Shown: positions 11,821-27,600 of the stretch, piece after piece
Numbering within the stretch: the first letter of the stretch is position 1
Layout: every line of letters begins with the position of its first letter
From: Eutreptiella sp. 'Long Island Sound 2002'
Lineage: Eukaryota; Euglenozoa; Euglenophyceae; Eutreptiales; Eutreptiaceae
DNA length: 64,000 nt
NCBI GenBank assembly: GCA_964036045.1
Contig: OZ038379.1
Location: 186,396,495-186,460,494, forward strand
Direction of reading: 5' to 3'
The notes under the pieces: model-generated
Told to the model about the DNA's origin: nothing
The model's database searches: none
What the model saw: the letters and a program-made list of their open reading frames with translations, nothing else
Made by a program: the position numbers and the translations under genes

Positions 11821-14279
11821 TGGGACACCACAGGCTACGGCGCAGGGCATGGGACACCGCAGGCTACAGCGCAGGGCATGGGACACTGCAGGCTACGGCG
11901 CAGGGCATGGGACACCACAGGCTACGGCGCAGGGCATGGGACACCACAGGCTACAGCGCAGGGCATGGGACACTGCACGCTACGGCGCAGGCCATGGGAC
12001 ACCACAGGCTACGGCGCAGGGCATGGGAAACCACAGGCTACAGCGCAGGGCATGGGACACCGCAGGCTACGGCGCAGGGCATGGGACACCACAGGCTACG
12101 GCGCAAGGCAAGGGACACCGCAGGCTACAGCACAGGGCATGGGACACAACAGGCTACGGTGCAGGGCATGGGACACCGCAGGCTACGGCGCAGGGCATGG
12201 GACACCGCAGGCTACAGCGCAGGGCATGGGGCACCGCAGGCTACGGCGCAGGGCATGGGACACCACAGGCTACGGCGCAGGGCATGGGACACCACAGCCT
12301 ACAGCGCAGGGTACGGGACACCACAGGCGACGGCGCAGGGCATGGGACACTGCAGGCTACTGCGCAGGGCATGGGACACCACAGGCTACGGCGCAGGGCA
12401 TGGGACACCACAGGCTACGGCGCAGGACATGGGACACCACAGGGTACGGCGCAGGGCATGGGACACCACAGGCTACGGCGCAGGGCATGGGACACCACAG
12501 GCTACGGCGCAGGGCATGGGACACCACAGGCTACGGCGCAGGGCATGGGACACCACAGGCTACAGCGCAGGGCATGGGACACCACAGGCTACGGCGCAGG
12601 GCATGGGACACCACAGGCTACGGCGCAGGGCATGGGACACCACAGGCTACGGCGCAGGGCATGGGACACCGCAGGCTACGGCGCAGGGCATGGGAGACCA
12701 CAGGCTACGGCGCAGGGTATGGGACACCACAGGCTACGGCGCAGGGCATGGGACACCGCACGCTACGGCGCAGGGCATGGGACACTGCACCCTACGGCGC
12801 AGGCCATGGGACACCACAGGCTACGGCGGAGGGCATGGAAAACCACAGGCTACGGCGCAAGGCATGGGACACTGCAGGCTACGGCGCAGGCCATGGGACA
12901 CCGCAGGCTACGGCGCAGGGCATGGGACACCGCAGGCTACAGCGCAGGGCATGGGACACTGCAGGCTACGGCGCAGGGCATGGGACACCGCAGGCTACAG
13001 CACAGGGCATGGGACACCACAGGCTACGGCGCAGGGCATGGGACACAGCAGGCTACGGCGCAGGGCATGGGACACCGCAGGCTACAGCGCAGGGCACGGG
13101 GCACCGCAGGCTACGGCGCAGGGCATGGGACACCACAGGCGACGGCGCAGGGCATGGGACACCACAGGCTACGGCGCAGGGTATGGCACACCACAGGCGA
13201 CGGCGCAGGCCATGGGACACTGCAAGCTACGGCGCAGGGCATGGGACACTGCAGGCTACGGCGCAGGGCATGGGACACCGTAGGCTACGGCGCAGGGCAT
13301 GGGACACCGTAGGCTACGGCGCAGGGCATGGGACACCACAGGCTACGGCGCAGGGCATGGGACACAACAGGCTACGGCACAGGGCATGGGACACCGTAGG
13401 CTACGGCGCAGGGCATGGGACACCGCAGGCTACAGCGCAGGGCATGGGACACAGCAGGCTAGAGCGCACGGCATGGGACACCACAGGCGACGGCGCAGGT
13501 CATGGGACACCACAGGCTACGGCACAGGGTATGGGACACCACAGGTGACGGCGCAGGGCATGGGACACTGCAGGCTACGGCGCAGGGCATGGGACACCGC
13601 AGGCTACGGCGCACGGGCATGGGACACTGCAGGCTACGGCACAGGGCATGGGACACCGCAGGCTACGGCGCAGGGCATGGGACACCGTAGGCTACGGCGC
13701 AGGGCATGGGACACCGTAGGCTACGGCGCAGGGCATGGGACACCACAGGCTACGGCGCAGGGCATGGGACACCACAGGCTACGGCACAGGGCATGGGACA
13801 CCACAGGCTACGGCGCAGGGCATGGGACACCACAGGCGACGGCGCAGGGCATGGGACACCACAGGCTACGGCGCAGGGTATGGGACACCACAGGCGACAG
13901 CGCAGGGCATGGGACACTGCAGGCTACGGCGCAGGGCATGGGACACCGCAGGCTACGGCGCACGGGCATGGGACACTGCAGGCTACGGCACAGGGCATGG
14001 GACACCGCAGGCTACGGCGCAGGGCATGGGACACTGGAGGCTACGACGCAGGGCATGGGACACTGCAGGCTACGGCGCAGGGCATGGGACACCACAGGCT
14101 ACGGCGCAGGGCATGGGACACCACAGGCTATGGCGCAGGGCATGGGATACCACAGGCTACGGCGCAGGGCAAGGGACACCGCAGGCTACGGTGCAGGGCA
14201 TGGGACACCGCAGGCTACAGCGCAGGGCATGGGACACCACAGGCTACGGTGCAGGGCATGGGACACCACAGGCTACGGC

Positions 14280-17200
14280 GCAGGGCATGGGAAACCACAG
14301 GCTACGGCGCAAGGCATGGGACACCGCAGGCTACATCGCAGGGCATGGGACACCGCAGGCTACGGCGCAGGGCATGGGACACTGCAGGATACGGCGCAGG
14401 GCATGGGACACCGCAGGCTACGGCGCAGGGCATGGGACACCGTAGGCGACGGCGCAGGGCATGGGACACCACAGGCTGAGGCGCAGAGCATGGGACACCG
14501 CAGGCTATGGCGCAGGGCATGGGACACCACAGGCTACGGCGCAGGGCATGGGACACCACAGGCTACGGCGCAGGGCATGGGACACTGCAAGCTACGGCTC
14601 AGGGCATGGGACACCGCAGGCTACGGCGCAGGGCATGGGACACCACAGGCTACGGTGCAGGCCATGTGACACTGCAGGGTACGGCGCAGGGCATGGGAGA
14701 CCGCAGGCTACGGCGCAGGGCATGGGACACCGTAGGCTACGACGCAGGGCATGGGACACCACAGGCTACAGCGCAGAGCATGGGACACCACAGGCTACGG
14801 CGCAGGGCATGGGACACCACAGGCTACGGCGCAGGGCATGGGACACCGCAGGTTACGGTGCAGGGCATGGGACACCACAGGCGACGGCGCAAGGCATGGG
14901 ACACCACAGGTTACGGCGCAGGGCATGGGAGACTGCAGGCTACGGCACAGGGCATGGGACACCGCAGGCTACGGCGCAGGGCATGGGACACCACAGGCGA
15001 CGGCGCAGGGCATGGGACACCACAGGCTACGGCGCAGGCCATGGGACACCGCAGGCTACGGCGCAGGGCATGGGAAACCACAGGCTACGGCGCAGGGCAT
15101 GGGACACCACAGGCTACGGCGCATGGCATGGGACACTGTAGGCTACCATGCAGGGCATGGGACACCGCAGGCTACGACGCAGGGCATGGGACACCGCAGG
15201 CTACGGAGCAGGGCATGGGACACCGCAGGCTATGGCGCAGGGCATGGGACGCCAAGGCTACGGTGCACGGCATGGGACACCGCAGGCTACGGCGCAGGGC
15301 ATGGGACACCACATGGGAAACCACAGGCTACGGCACAGGACATGGGACACTGCAGACTACGGCGCAGGGCATGGGACACCGTAGGCTACGGCACAGGGCA
15401 TGGGACACCACAGGCTACAGCGCAGGGCATGGGACACCACAGTCTACGGCGCAAGGCATGGGACACCGCAGGGTACAGCGCAGGGCATGGGACACCATAG
15501 GCTACGGCGCAGGGCATGGAACACCACAGGCTACGGCGCAGGGCATGGGACACCACAGGCTACGGCGCAGGGCATGGGACACCGCAGGCTACGGCGCAGG
15601 GCATGGGACACCACAGGCTACGGGGCAGGGCATGGGACACCGTAGGCTAACCGCGCAGGGCATGGCACACCGCAGGCTACGGCGCAAGGCATGGGACACC
15701 GCAGGCTACATCGCAGGGCATGGGACACCGCAGGCTACGGCGCAGGGCATGGGACACTGCAGGATACGGCGCAGGGCATGGGACACCGCAGGTTACGGCG
15801 CAGGGCATGGCACACCGTAGGCTACGGCGCAAGGCATGGGACACCGCAGGCTACATCGCAGGGCATGGGACACCGCAGGCTACGGCGCAGGGCATGGGAC
15901 ACTGCAGGATACGGCGCAGGGCATGGGACACCGCAGGCTACGGCGCAGGGCATGGGACACCGTAGGCTACGGCGCAGGGCATGGGACACCACAGGCTGAG
16001 GCGCAGAGCATGGGACACCGCAGGCTATGGCGCAGGGCATGGGACACCACAGGCTACGGCGCAGGGCATGGGACACCGCAGGCTATGGCGCAGGGCATGG
16101 GACACCACAGGCTACGGCGCAGGGCATGGGACACCACAGGCTACGGTGCAGGCCATGTGACACTGCAGGGTACGGCGCAGGGCATGGGAGACCGCAGGCT
16201 ACGGCGCAGGGCATGGGACACCGTAGGCTACGACGCAGGGCATGGGACACCACAGGCTACAGCGCAGAGCATGGGACACCACAGGCTACGGCGCAGGGCA
16301 TGGGACACCACAGGCTACGGCGCAGGGCATGGGACACCGCAGGTTACGGTGCAGGGCATGGGACACCACAGGCGACGGCGCAGGGCATCGGACACCACAC
16401 GTTACGGCGCAGGGCATGGGAGACTGCAGGCTACGGCACAGGGCATGGGACACCGCAGGCTACGGCGCAGGGCATGGGACACCACAGGCGACGGCGCAGG
16501 GCATGGGACACCACAGGCTACGGCGCAGGCCATGGGACACCGCAGGCTACGGCGCAGGGCATGGGAAACCACAGGCTACGGCGCAGGGCATGGGACACCA
16601 CAGGCTACGGCGCATGGCATGGGACACTGTAGGCTACCATGCAGGGCATGGGACACCGCAGGCTACGACGCAGGGCATGGGACACCGCAGGCTACGGAGC
16701 AGGGCATGGGACACCGCAGGCTATGGCGCAGGGCATGGGATACTACAGGCTACGGCGCAGGGCATGGGACGCCAAGGCTACGGTGCACGGCATGGGACAC
16801 CGCAGGCTACGGCGCAGGGCATGGGACACCACATGGGAAACCACAGGCTACGGCACAGGGCATGGGACACTGCAGACTACGGCGCAGGGCATGGGACACC
16901 GTAGGCTACGGCACAGGGCATGGGACACCACAGGCTACAGCGCAGGGCATGGGACACCACAGTCTACGGCGCAAGGCATGGGACACCGCAGGGTACAGCG
17001 CAGGGCATGGGACACCATAGGCTACGGCGCAGGGCATGGGACACCACAGGCTACGGCGCAGGGCATGGGACACCACAGGCTACGGCGCAGGGCATGGGAC
17101 ACCGCAGGCTACGGCGCAGGGCATGGGACACCACAGGCTACGGGGCAGGGCATGGGACACCGTAGGCTAACCGCGCAGGGCATGGCACACCGCAGGCTAC

Positions 17201-18650
17201 GGCGCAAGGCATGGGACACCGCAGGCTACATCGCAGGGCATGGGACACCGCAGGCTACGGCGCAGGGCATGGGACACTGCAGGATACGGCGCAGGGCATG
17301 GGACACCGCAGGCTACGGCGCAGGGCATGGGACACCGTAGGCTACGGCGCAGGGCATGGGACACCACAGGCTGAGGCGCAGAGCGTGGGACACCGCAGGC
17401 TATGGCGCAGGGCATGGGACACCACAGGCTACGGCGCAGGGCATGGGACACCACAGGCTACGGCGCAGGGCATGGGACACTGCAAGCTACGGCTCAGGGC
17501 ATGGGACACCGCAGGCTACGGCGCAGGGCATGGGACACCACAGGCTACGGTGCAGGCCATGGGACACTGCAGGCTACGGCGCAGGGCATGGGAGACCGCA
17601 GGCTACGGCGCAGGGCATGGGACACCGTAGGCTACGACGCAGGGCATGGGACACCACAGGCTACAGCGCAGAGCATGGGACACCACAGGCTACGGTGCAG
17701 GGCATGGGACACCACAGGCTACGGCGCAGGGCATGGGACACCGCAGGTTACGGTGCAGGGCATGGGACACCACAGGCGACGGCGCAGGGCATGGGACACC
17801 ACAGGTTACGGCGCAGGGCATGGGACACCGTAGGCTACGGCACAGGGCATGGGACACCGCAGGCTACGGCGCAGGGCATGGGACACCACAGGTGACGGCG
17901 CAGGGCATGGGACACCACAGGCTACGGCGCAGGGCATGGGACACCGCAGGCTACGGCGCAGGGCATGGGAAACCACAGGCTACGGCGCAGGGCATGGGAC
18001 ACCACAGGCTACGGCGCAGGGCATGGGACACCACAGGCTACGGCGCATGGCATGGGACACTGTAGGCTACCATGCAGGGCATGGGACACCGCAGGCTACG
18101 ACGCAGGGCATGGGACACCGCAGGCTACGGAGCAGGGCATGGGACACCACAGGCTATGGCGCAGGGCATGGGATACTACAGGCTACGGCGCAGGGTATGG
18201 GGCACCGCAGGCTACGGCGCAGGGCATGGGACGCCAAGGCTACGGTGCACGGCATGGGACACCGCAGGCTACGGCGCAGGGCATGGGACACCACATGGGA
18301 AACCACAGGCTACGGCACAGGGCATGGGACACTGCAGACTACGGCGCAGGGCATGGGACACCCTAGGCTACGGCACAGGGCATGGGACACCACAGGCTAC
18401 AGCGCAGGGCATGGGACACCACAGTCTACGGCGCAAGGCATGGGACACCGCAGGGTACACCGCAGGGCATGGGACACCATAGGCTACGGCGCAGGGCATG
18501 GGACACCACAGGCTACGGCGCAGGGCATGGGACACCACAGGCTACGGCGCAGGGCATGGGACACCGCAGGCTACGGCGCAGGGCATGGGGCACCACAGGC
18601 TACAGGGCAGGGCATGGGACACCGTAGGCTAACCGCGCAGGGCATGGCAC
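14280..18650. repeat. Higher-order repeat, ~1.4-1.5 kb, about three copies
   Basis: Marker units recur in the same order. CTACATCGCAGGG is at about 14,331, 15,712, 15,852 and 17,226, and CTACCATGCAGGG is at about 15,142, 16,632 and 18,066. The unequal spacing (about 1,374 to 1,490) shows indels of whole and partial units between copies. Confidence 0.65.
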
Positions 18651-21171
18651 ACCGCAGGCTACGGCGCAGGGCATGGGAAACCACAGGCTACAGCGCACGG
18701 CATGGGACACCACAGGCTACGGCGCAGGGCATGGGACACCGCACGCTACGGCGCAGGCCATGGAACACCACAGGCTACGGCGCAGGGCATGGGAAACCAC
18801 AGGCTACGGCGCAAGGCATGGGACACCGCAGGCTACAGCGCAAGGCATGGGACACCGCAGGCTACGGCGCAGGGCATGGGAAACCACAGGCTACGGCACA
18901 GGGTATGGGACACCACAGGCTACGGCGCAGGGCATGGGACACCGCAGGCTGCGGCGCAGGGCATGGGACACCGCACGCTACGGCGCAGGCCATGGAACAC
19001 CACAGGCTACGGCGCAGGGCATGGGAAACCACAGGCTACGGCGCAAGGCATGGGACACCGTAGGCTACGGCGCAGGGCATGGGACACCGCAGGCTACGGC
19101 GCAGGGCATGGGACACCGCAGGCTACAGCACAGGGCATGGGACACCACAGGCTACGGCACAGGGCATGGGACACCGCAGGCTACGGCGCAGGGCATGGGA
19201 CACCACAGGCTACGGCGCAGGGCATGGGACACCACAGGCTACAGCGCAGGGTATGGGACACCGCAGGCGACGGCGCAGGGCATGGGACACTGCAGGCTAC
19301 AGCGCAGGGCATGGGACACCACAGGCTACGGCGCAGGGCATGGGACACCACACTCTACGGCGCAGGGCATGGGACACCACAGGCTACGGCGCAGGGCATG
19401 GGAAACCACAGGCTACGACGCAGGGCATGGGACACTGCAGGCTACGGCGCAGGGCATGGGACACCGCAGGCTACGGCGCAGGGCATGGAACACCGTAGCC
19501 TGCGGCACAGGGCATGGGACACCACAGGCTACGGCGCAGGGCATGGGACACCACAGTCTACGGCGCAAGGCATGGGACACCACATGGGAAACCACAGGCT
19601 ACGGCACAGGGCATGGGACACTGCAGACTACGGCGCAGGGCATGGGACACCGTAGCCTGCGGCACAGGGCATGGGACACCACAGGCTACAGCGCAGGGCA
19701 TGGGACACCACAGGCTGAGGCGCAGAGCATGGGACACCGCAGGCTATGGCGCAGGGCATGGGACACCACAGTCTCCGGCGCAGGGCATGGGACACCACAT
19801 GGGAAACCACAGGCTACGGCACAGGGCATGGGACACTGCAGACTACGGCGCAGGGCATGGGACACCGTAGGCTACGGCACAGGGCATGGGACACCACAGG
19901 CTACAGCGCAGGGCATGGGACACCACAGTCTACGGCGCAAGGCATGGGACACCGCAGGGTACAACGCAGGGCATGGGACACCATAGGCTACGGCGCAGGG
20001 CATGGGACACCACAGGCTACGGCGCAGGGCATGGGACACTGCAGGCTACGGCGCAGGCCATGGGACACCGCAGGCTACGGCGCAGGGCATGGGACACCAC
20101 AGGCTACAGGGCAGGGCATGGGACACCGTAGGCTAACCGCGCAGGGCATGGCACACCGCAGGCTACGGCGCAGGGCATGGGAAACCACAGGCTACGGCGC
20201 AGGGTATGGGACACCACAGGCTACGGCGCAGGGCATGGGACACCGCAGGCTACGACGCAGGGTATGGGACACCGCACGCTACGGCGCAGGCCATGGAAGA
20301 CCCCACGCTACGGCGCAGGGGATGGGAAACCACAGGCTACGGCGCAAGGCATGGGACACCGCAGGCTACAGCGCAAGGCATGGGACACCGCAGGCTACGG
20401 CGCAGGGCATGGGAAACCACAGGCTACGGCGCAGGGCATGGGACACCATAGGCTACGGCGCAGGGCATGGGACACCACAGGCTACGGCGCAGGGCATGGG
20501 ACACCGCAGGCTACGGCGCAGGGCATGGGACACCACAGGCTACAGGGCAGGGCATGGGACACCGTAGGCTAACCGCGCAGGGCATGGCACACCGCAGGCT
20601 ACGGCGCAGGGCATGGGAAACCACAGGCTACGGCGCAGGGTATGGGACACCACAGGCTACGGCGCAGGGCATGGGACACCGCAGGCTGCGGCGCAGGGCA
20701 TGGGACACCGCACGCTACGGCGCAGGCCATGGAACACCCCACGCTACGGCGCAGGGGATGGGAAACCACAGGCTACGGCGCAAGGCATGGGACACCGCAG
20801 GCTACAGCGCAAGGCATGGGACACCGCAGGCTACGGCGCAGGGCATGGGAAACCACAGGCTACGGCGCAGGGTATGGGACACCACAGGCTACGGCGCAGG
20901 GCATGGGACACCGCACGCTACGGCGCAGGCCATGGAACACCACAGGCTACGGCAAGGGCATGGGAAACCACAGGCTACGGCGCAAGGCATGGGACACCGT
21001 AGGCTACGGCGCAGGGCATGGGACACCGCAGGCTACGGCGCAGGGCATGGGACACCGCAGGCTACAGCACAGGGCATGGGACACCACAGGCTACGGCGCA
21101 GGGCATGGGACACCGCAGGCTACGGCGCAGGGCATGGGACACCACAGGCTACGGCGCAGGGCATGGGACAC

Positions 21172-23520
21172 CACAGGCTACAGCGCAGGGTATGGGACAC
21201 CGCAGGCGACGGCGCAGGGCATGGGACACTGCAGGCTACAGCGCAGGGCATGGGACACCACAGGCTACGGCGCAGGGCATGGGACACCACACTCTACGGC
21301 GCAGGGCATGGGACACCACAGGCTACGGCGCAGGGCATGGGAAACCACAGGCTACGACGCAGGGCATGGGACACTGCAGGCTACGGCGCAGGGCATGGGA
21401 CACCGCAGGCTACGGCGCAGGGCATGGAACACCGTAGCCTGCGGCACAGGGCATGGGACACCACAGGCTACGGCGCAGGGCATGGGACACCACAGTCTAC
21501 GGCGCAAGGCATGGGACACCGCAGGCTACAGCGTAGGGCATGGGACACCACAGGCTACGGCGCAGGGCATGGGACACCACAGGCTACGGCGCAGGGCATG
21601 GGACACCGCAGGCTACGGCGCAGGCCATGGGAAACCGAAGGCTACAGCACAGGGCATGGGACACCGCAGGCTACGGCGCAGGGCATGGGAAACCACAGGC
21701 TACGGCGCAGGGTATGGGACACCACAGGCTACGGCGCAGGGCATGGGACACCCCAGGCTACGGCGCAGGGCATGGGAAACCGCACGCTACGGCGCAGGCC
21801 ATGGGACACCACAGGCTACGGCGGAGGGCATGGGAAACCACAGGCTACGGCGCAAGGCATGGGACACCGCACGCTACGGCGCAGGCCATGGGACACCACA
21901 GGCTACGGCGGAGGGCATGGGAAACCACAGGCTACGGCGCAAGGCATGGGACACCACAGGCTACAGCGCAGGGTATGGGACACCGCAGGCGACGGCGCAG
22001 GGCATGGGACACTGCAGGCTACAGCGCAGGGCATGGGACACCACAGGCTACGGCGCAGGGCATGGGACACCACACTCTACGGCGCAGGGCATGGGACACC
22101 ACAGGCTACGGCGCAGGGCATGGGAAACCACAGGCTACGACGCAGGGCATGGGACACTGCAGGCTACGGCGCAGGGCATGGGACACCGCAGGCTACGGCG
22201 CAGGGCATGGAACACCGTAGCCTGCGGCACAGGGCATGGGACACCACAGGCTACGGCGCAGGGCATGGGACACCACAGTCTACGGCGCAAGGCATGGGAC
22301 ACCGCAGGCTACAGCGTAGGGCATGGGACACCACAGGCTACGGCGCAGGGCATGGGACACCACAGGCTACGGCGCAGGGCATGGGACACCGCAGGCTACG
22401 GCGCAGGCCATGGGAAACCGAAGGCTACAGCACAGGGCATGGGACACCGCAGGCTACGGCGCAGGGCATGGGAAACCACAGGCTACGGCGCAGGGTATGG
22501 GACACCACAGGCTACGGCGCAGGGCATGGGACACCCCAGGCTACGGCGCAGGGCATGGGAAACCGCACGCTACGGCGCAGGCCATGGGACACCACAGGCT
22601 ACGGCGGAGGGCATGGGAAACCACAGGCTACGGCGCAAGGCATGGGACACCGCACGCTACGGCGCAGGCCATGGGACACCACAGGCTACGGCGGAGGGCA
22701 TGGGAAACCACAGGCTACGGCGCAGGGCATGGGACACCACAGGCTACAGCGCAGGGTATGGGACACCGCAGGCGACGGCGCAGGGCATGGGACACTGCAG
22801 GCTACAGCGCAGGGCATGGGACACCACAGGCTACGGCGCAGGGCATGGGACACCACACTCTACGGCGCAGGGCATGGGACACCACAGGCTACGGCGCAGG
22901 GCATGGGAAACCACAGGCTACGACGCAGGGCATGGGACACTGCAGGCTACGGCGCAGGGCATGGGACACCGCAGGCTACGGCGCAGGGCATGGAACACCG
23001 TAGCCTGCGGCACAGGGCATGGGACACCACAGGCTACGGCGCAGGGCATGGGACACCACAGTCTACGGCGCAAGGCATGGGACACCGCAGGCTACAGCGT
23101 AGGGCATGGGACACCACAGGCTACGGCGCAGGGCATGGGACACCACAGGCTACGGCGCAGGGCATGGGACACCGCAGGCTACGGCGCAGGCCATGGGAAA
23201 CCGAAGGCTACAGCACAGGGCATGGGACACCGCAGGCTACGGCGCAGGGCATGGGAAACCACAGGCTACGGCGCAGGGTATGGGACACCACAGGCTACGG
23301 CGCAGGGCATGGGACACCCCAGGCTACGGCGCAGGGCATGGGAAACCGCACGCTACGGCGCAGGCCATGGGACACCACAGGCTACGGCGGAGGGCATGGG
23401 AAACCACAGGCTACGGCGCAAGGCATGGGACACCGCACGCTACGGCGCAGGCCATGGGACACCACAGGCTACGGCGGAGGGCATGGGAAACCACAGGCTA
23501 CGGCGCAAGGCATGGGACAC
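21172..23520. repeat. Higher-order repeat, 783 bp x 3
   Basis: Three near-identical tandem blocks of exactly 27 units (27 x 29 = 783). The diagnostic unit GAAACCGAAGGCTACAGCAC occurs at about 21,630, 22,413 and 23,196, and GTAGCCTGCGGCAC at about 21,431, 22,214 and 22,997. The near identity makes this the youngest amplification visible in the left block. Confidence 0.85.
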
Positions 23521-24699
23521 TGCAGGCTACGGCGCAGGGCATGGGACACCGTAGGCTACGGCGCAGGGCATGGGACACCGCAGGCTACAGCGCAGGGCAT
23601 GGGACACCAGAGGCTACGGCGCAGGGCATGGGACACCGCAGGGTACAGCGCAGGGCATGGGACACCACAGGCTACGGCGCAGGGCATGGGACACAGCAGG
23701 CTACGGCGCAGGGCATGGGGCAGCGCAGGCTACGGCGCAGGGCATGAGACACCGCAGGCTACAGCGCACGGTATGGGACACCACAGGCGACGGCGCAGGG
23801 CATGGGACACTGCAGGCTACGGCGCAGGGCATGGGACACTGCAGGCTACGGCGCAGGGCATGGGACACCGTAGGCTACGGCGCAGGGCATGGGACACTGC
23901 ACGCTACGGCGCAGGGCATGGGACACCGCAGGCTACGGCGCAGGGCATGGGACACCACAGGCTACGGCACAGGGCATGGGACACCACAAGCTACGGCGCA
24001 GGGCATGGGACACCGCAGGCTACGGCGCAGGGCATGGGACAGCACAGGCTACAGCGCAGGGCATGGGACACCGCAGGCTACAGCGCAGGCCATGGGACAC
24101 CACAAGCGACGGCGCAGGGCATGGGACACCACAGGCTACGGCGCAGGGTATGGGACACCACAGGCGACGGCGCAGGGCATGGGACACTGCAGGCTACGGC
24201 GCAGGGCATGGGACACCGCAGGCTACGGCGCACGGACATGGGACACTGCAGGCTACAGCGCAGGGCATGGGACACCACAGGCTACGGCGCAGGGCATGGG
24301 ACACCACAGGCTACGGCGCAGGGCATGGGAAACTACAGGCTACGACGCAGGGCATGGGACACTGCAGGCTACGGCGCAGTGCATGGGACACCACAGGCTA
24401 TGGCGCAGGGCATGGGATACCACAAACTACGGCGCAGGGCTTGGGACACCGCAGGCTACGGTGCAAGGCATGGGACAGCGCAGGCTACGGTGCACGGCAT
24501 AGGACACCTTAGGCTACGGCGCAGGGCATGGGACACCACAGGCTACGGCGCAGGGCATGGGAAACCACAGGCTACGGCGCAGGGCATGGGACACCTCAGG
24601 CTACGGCGCAGGGCATGGGACACCGTAGGCTACAGCGCAGGGCATGTGACACCGCAGGCTACGGCGCAGGGCATGGGACACCGCAGGCTACGGCGCAGG

Positions 24700-27600
24700 G
24701 CATGGGACACCACAGGCTACGGCGCAGGGCATGGGACACCACAGGCTACGGCGCAGGGCATGGGACACTGCAGGCTGCGGCGCAGGGCATGGGACACCGC
24801 AGGCTACGGTGCAGGGCATGGGACACCGTAGGCTACGGCGCAGGGCATGGGACACTGCAGGCTACGGCGCAGAGCATGGGACACCGCAGGCTATGGCGCA
24901 GGGCATGGGACACCACAGGCTACGGCGCAGGGCATGGGACACTGCAGGCTACGGCACAGGGCATGGGACACCGCAGGCTACGGCGCAGGGCATGGGACAC
25001 CACAGGCTACGGTGCAGGCCATGGGACACTGCAGGCTACGGCGCAGGGTATGGGACACCACAGGCTATGGCGCAGGGCATGGGACACCGTAGGCTACGAC
25101 GCAGGGCATGGGACACCACAGGCTACAGCGCAGAGCATGGGACACCACAGGCTACGGCGCAAGGCATGGGACACCACAGGCTACGGCGCAGGGCATGGGA
25201 CACCACAGGCTACGGCGCAGGGCATGGGACACCGCAGGTTACGGTGCAGGGCATGGGACACCACAGGCTACGGCGCAGGGCATGGGACACCACAGGTTAC
25301 GGCGCAGGGCATGGGAGACTGCAGGCTACGGCACAGGGCATGGGACACCGCAGGCTACGGCGCAGGGCATGGGACACCACAGGCGACGGCGCAGGGCATG
25401 GGACACCTTAGGCTACGGCGCAGGGCATGGGACACCGTAGCCTGCGGCGCAGGGCATGGGAAACCACAGGCTACGGCGCAGGGCATGGGATACCGCAGGC
25501 TACGGCGCAGGGCATGGGACACCGCAGGCGCCGGCGCAGGGCATGGGACACTGCAGGCTACGGCGCCGGGCATGGAACACCGCAGGCTACGGCGCACGGG
25601 CATGGGACACTGCAGGCTACGGCACAGGGCATGGGACACCGCAGGCTACGGCGCACGGGCATGGGATACTGCAGGCTACGGCACAGGGCATGGGACACCG
25701 CAGGCTACGGCGCAGGGCATGGGACACTGCAGGCTACGACGCAGGGCATGGGACACCGCAGGCTACGGCGCAGGGCATGGGACACCACAGGCTACGGCGC
25801 AGGGCATGGGACACTGCAGGCTACGGCGCACGGCATGGGACACCGTAGGCTACGGCGCAGGGCATGGGACACCACAGGCTACGGCGCAGAGCAAGGGACA
25901 CCGCAGGCTATGGCGCAGGGCATGGGACACCACAGGCTACGGCGCAGGGCATGGGACACCACAGGCTACGGCGCAGGGCATGGGACACTGCAGGCTACGG
26001 CGCAGGGCATGGGACACCACAGGCTACGGTGCAGGCCATGGGACACTGCAGGCTACGGCGCAAGGCATGGGACACCGCAGGCTACGGCGCAGGGCATGGG
26101 AAATTACAGGCTACGGCGCAGGGCATGGGACACCGCAGGCTACGGCGCAGGGCATGGGACACCGCAGGTTACGGTGCAGGGCATGGGACACCACAGGCGA
26201 CGGCGCACGGCATGGGACACCGTAGGCTACGACGCAAGGCATGGGACACCACAGGCTACGGCGCAGGGCATGGGACACCGCAGGTTACGGTGCAGGGCAT
26301 GGGACACCACAGGCGACGGCGCAGGGCATGGGACACCACAGGTTACGGCGCAGAGCATGGGACACTGCAGGCTACGGCACAGGGCATGGGACACTGCAGG
26401 CTACGGCGCAGGGCATGGGACACCGCAGGCTACGGCGCAGGGCATGGGACACCACAGGCGACGGCGCAGGGCATGAGACACCTTAGGCTACGGCGCAAGG
26501 CATGGGACACCGTAGGCTACAGCGCAGGGCATGGGAAACCACAGGCTACGGCGCAGGGCATGGGACACCGCAGGCTACGGCGCAGGGCATGGGACACTGT
26601 AGGCTACGATGCAGGGCATGGGACACCGCAGGCTACGACGCAGGGCATGGGACACCGCAGGCTACGGAGCAGGGCATGGGACACCGCAGGCTATGGCGCA
26701 GGGCATGGGATACTACAGGCTACGGCGGAGGGTATGGGGCACCGCAGGCTACGGCGCAGGGCATGGAACGCCAAGGCTACGGTGCACGGCATGGGACACC
26801 GCAGGCTACGGCGCAGGGCATGAGACACCACATGGGAAACCACAGGCTACGGCGCAGGGCATGGGACACCACAGGCTACGGCGCAGGGCATGGGACACCG
26901 TAGGCTACGGCACAGGGCATGGGACACCACAGGCTACAGCGCAGGGCATGGGACACCACAGTCTGAGCGCGCGGCATGGGACACCACAGGGTACAGCGCA
27001 GGGCATGGGACACTATAGGCTACGGCGCAGGGCATGGGACACCACAGGCTACGGCGCAGGGCATGGGACACCACAGGCTACGGCGCAGGGCATGGGACAC
27101 CGCAGGCTACGGCGCAGGGGATGGGACACCACAGGCTATGGCGCAGGGCATGGGACACCGCAGGCTACAGCGCAGGGCATGGGACACCGCAGGCTACGGC
27201 GCAGGGCATGGGAAACCACAGGCTACGGCGCAGGGCATGGGACACCACAGGCTACAGCGCAGGGCATGGGACGCCGCAGGCTACGGCGCAGGGCATGGGA
27301 CACCGCACGCTACGGCGCAGGCCATGGAACACCACAGGCTACGGCGCAGGGCATGGGAAACCACAGGCTACGGCGCAAGGCATGGGACACCGTAGGCTAC
27401 GGCGCAGCGATGGGACACCGCAGGCTACAGCGCAGGGCATGGGACACCGCAGGCTACGGCGCAGGGCATGGGACACTGCAGGCTACAGCACAGGGCATGG
27501 GACACCACAGGCTACGGCGCAGGGCATGGGACACCGCAGGCTACGGCGCAGGGCATGGGACACCACAGGCTACAGCGTAGGGTATGGGACACCGCAGGCG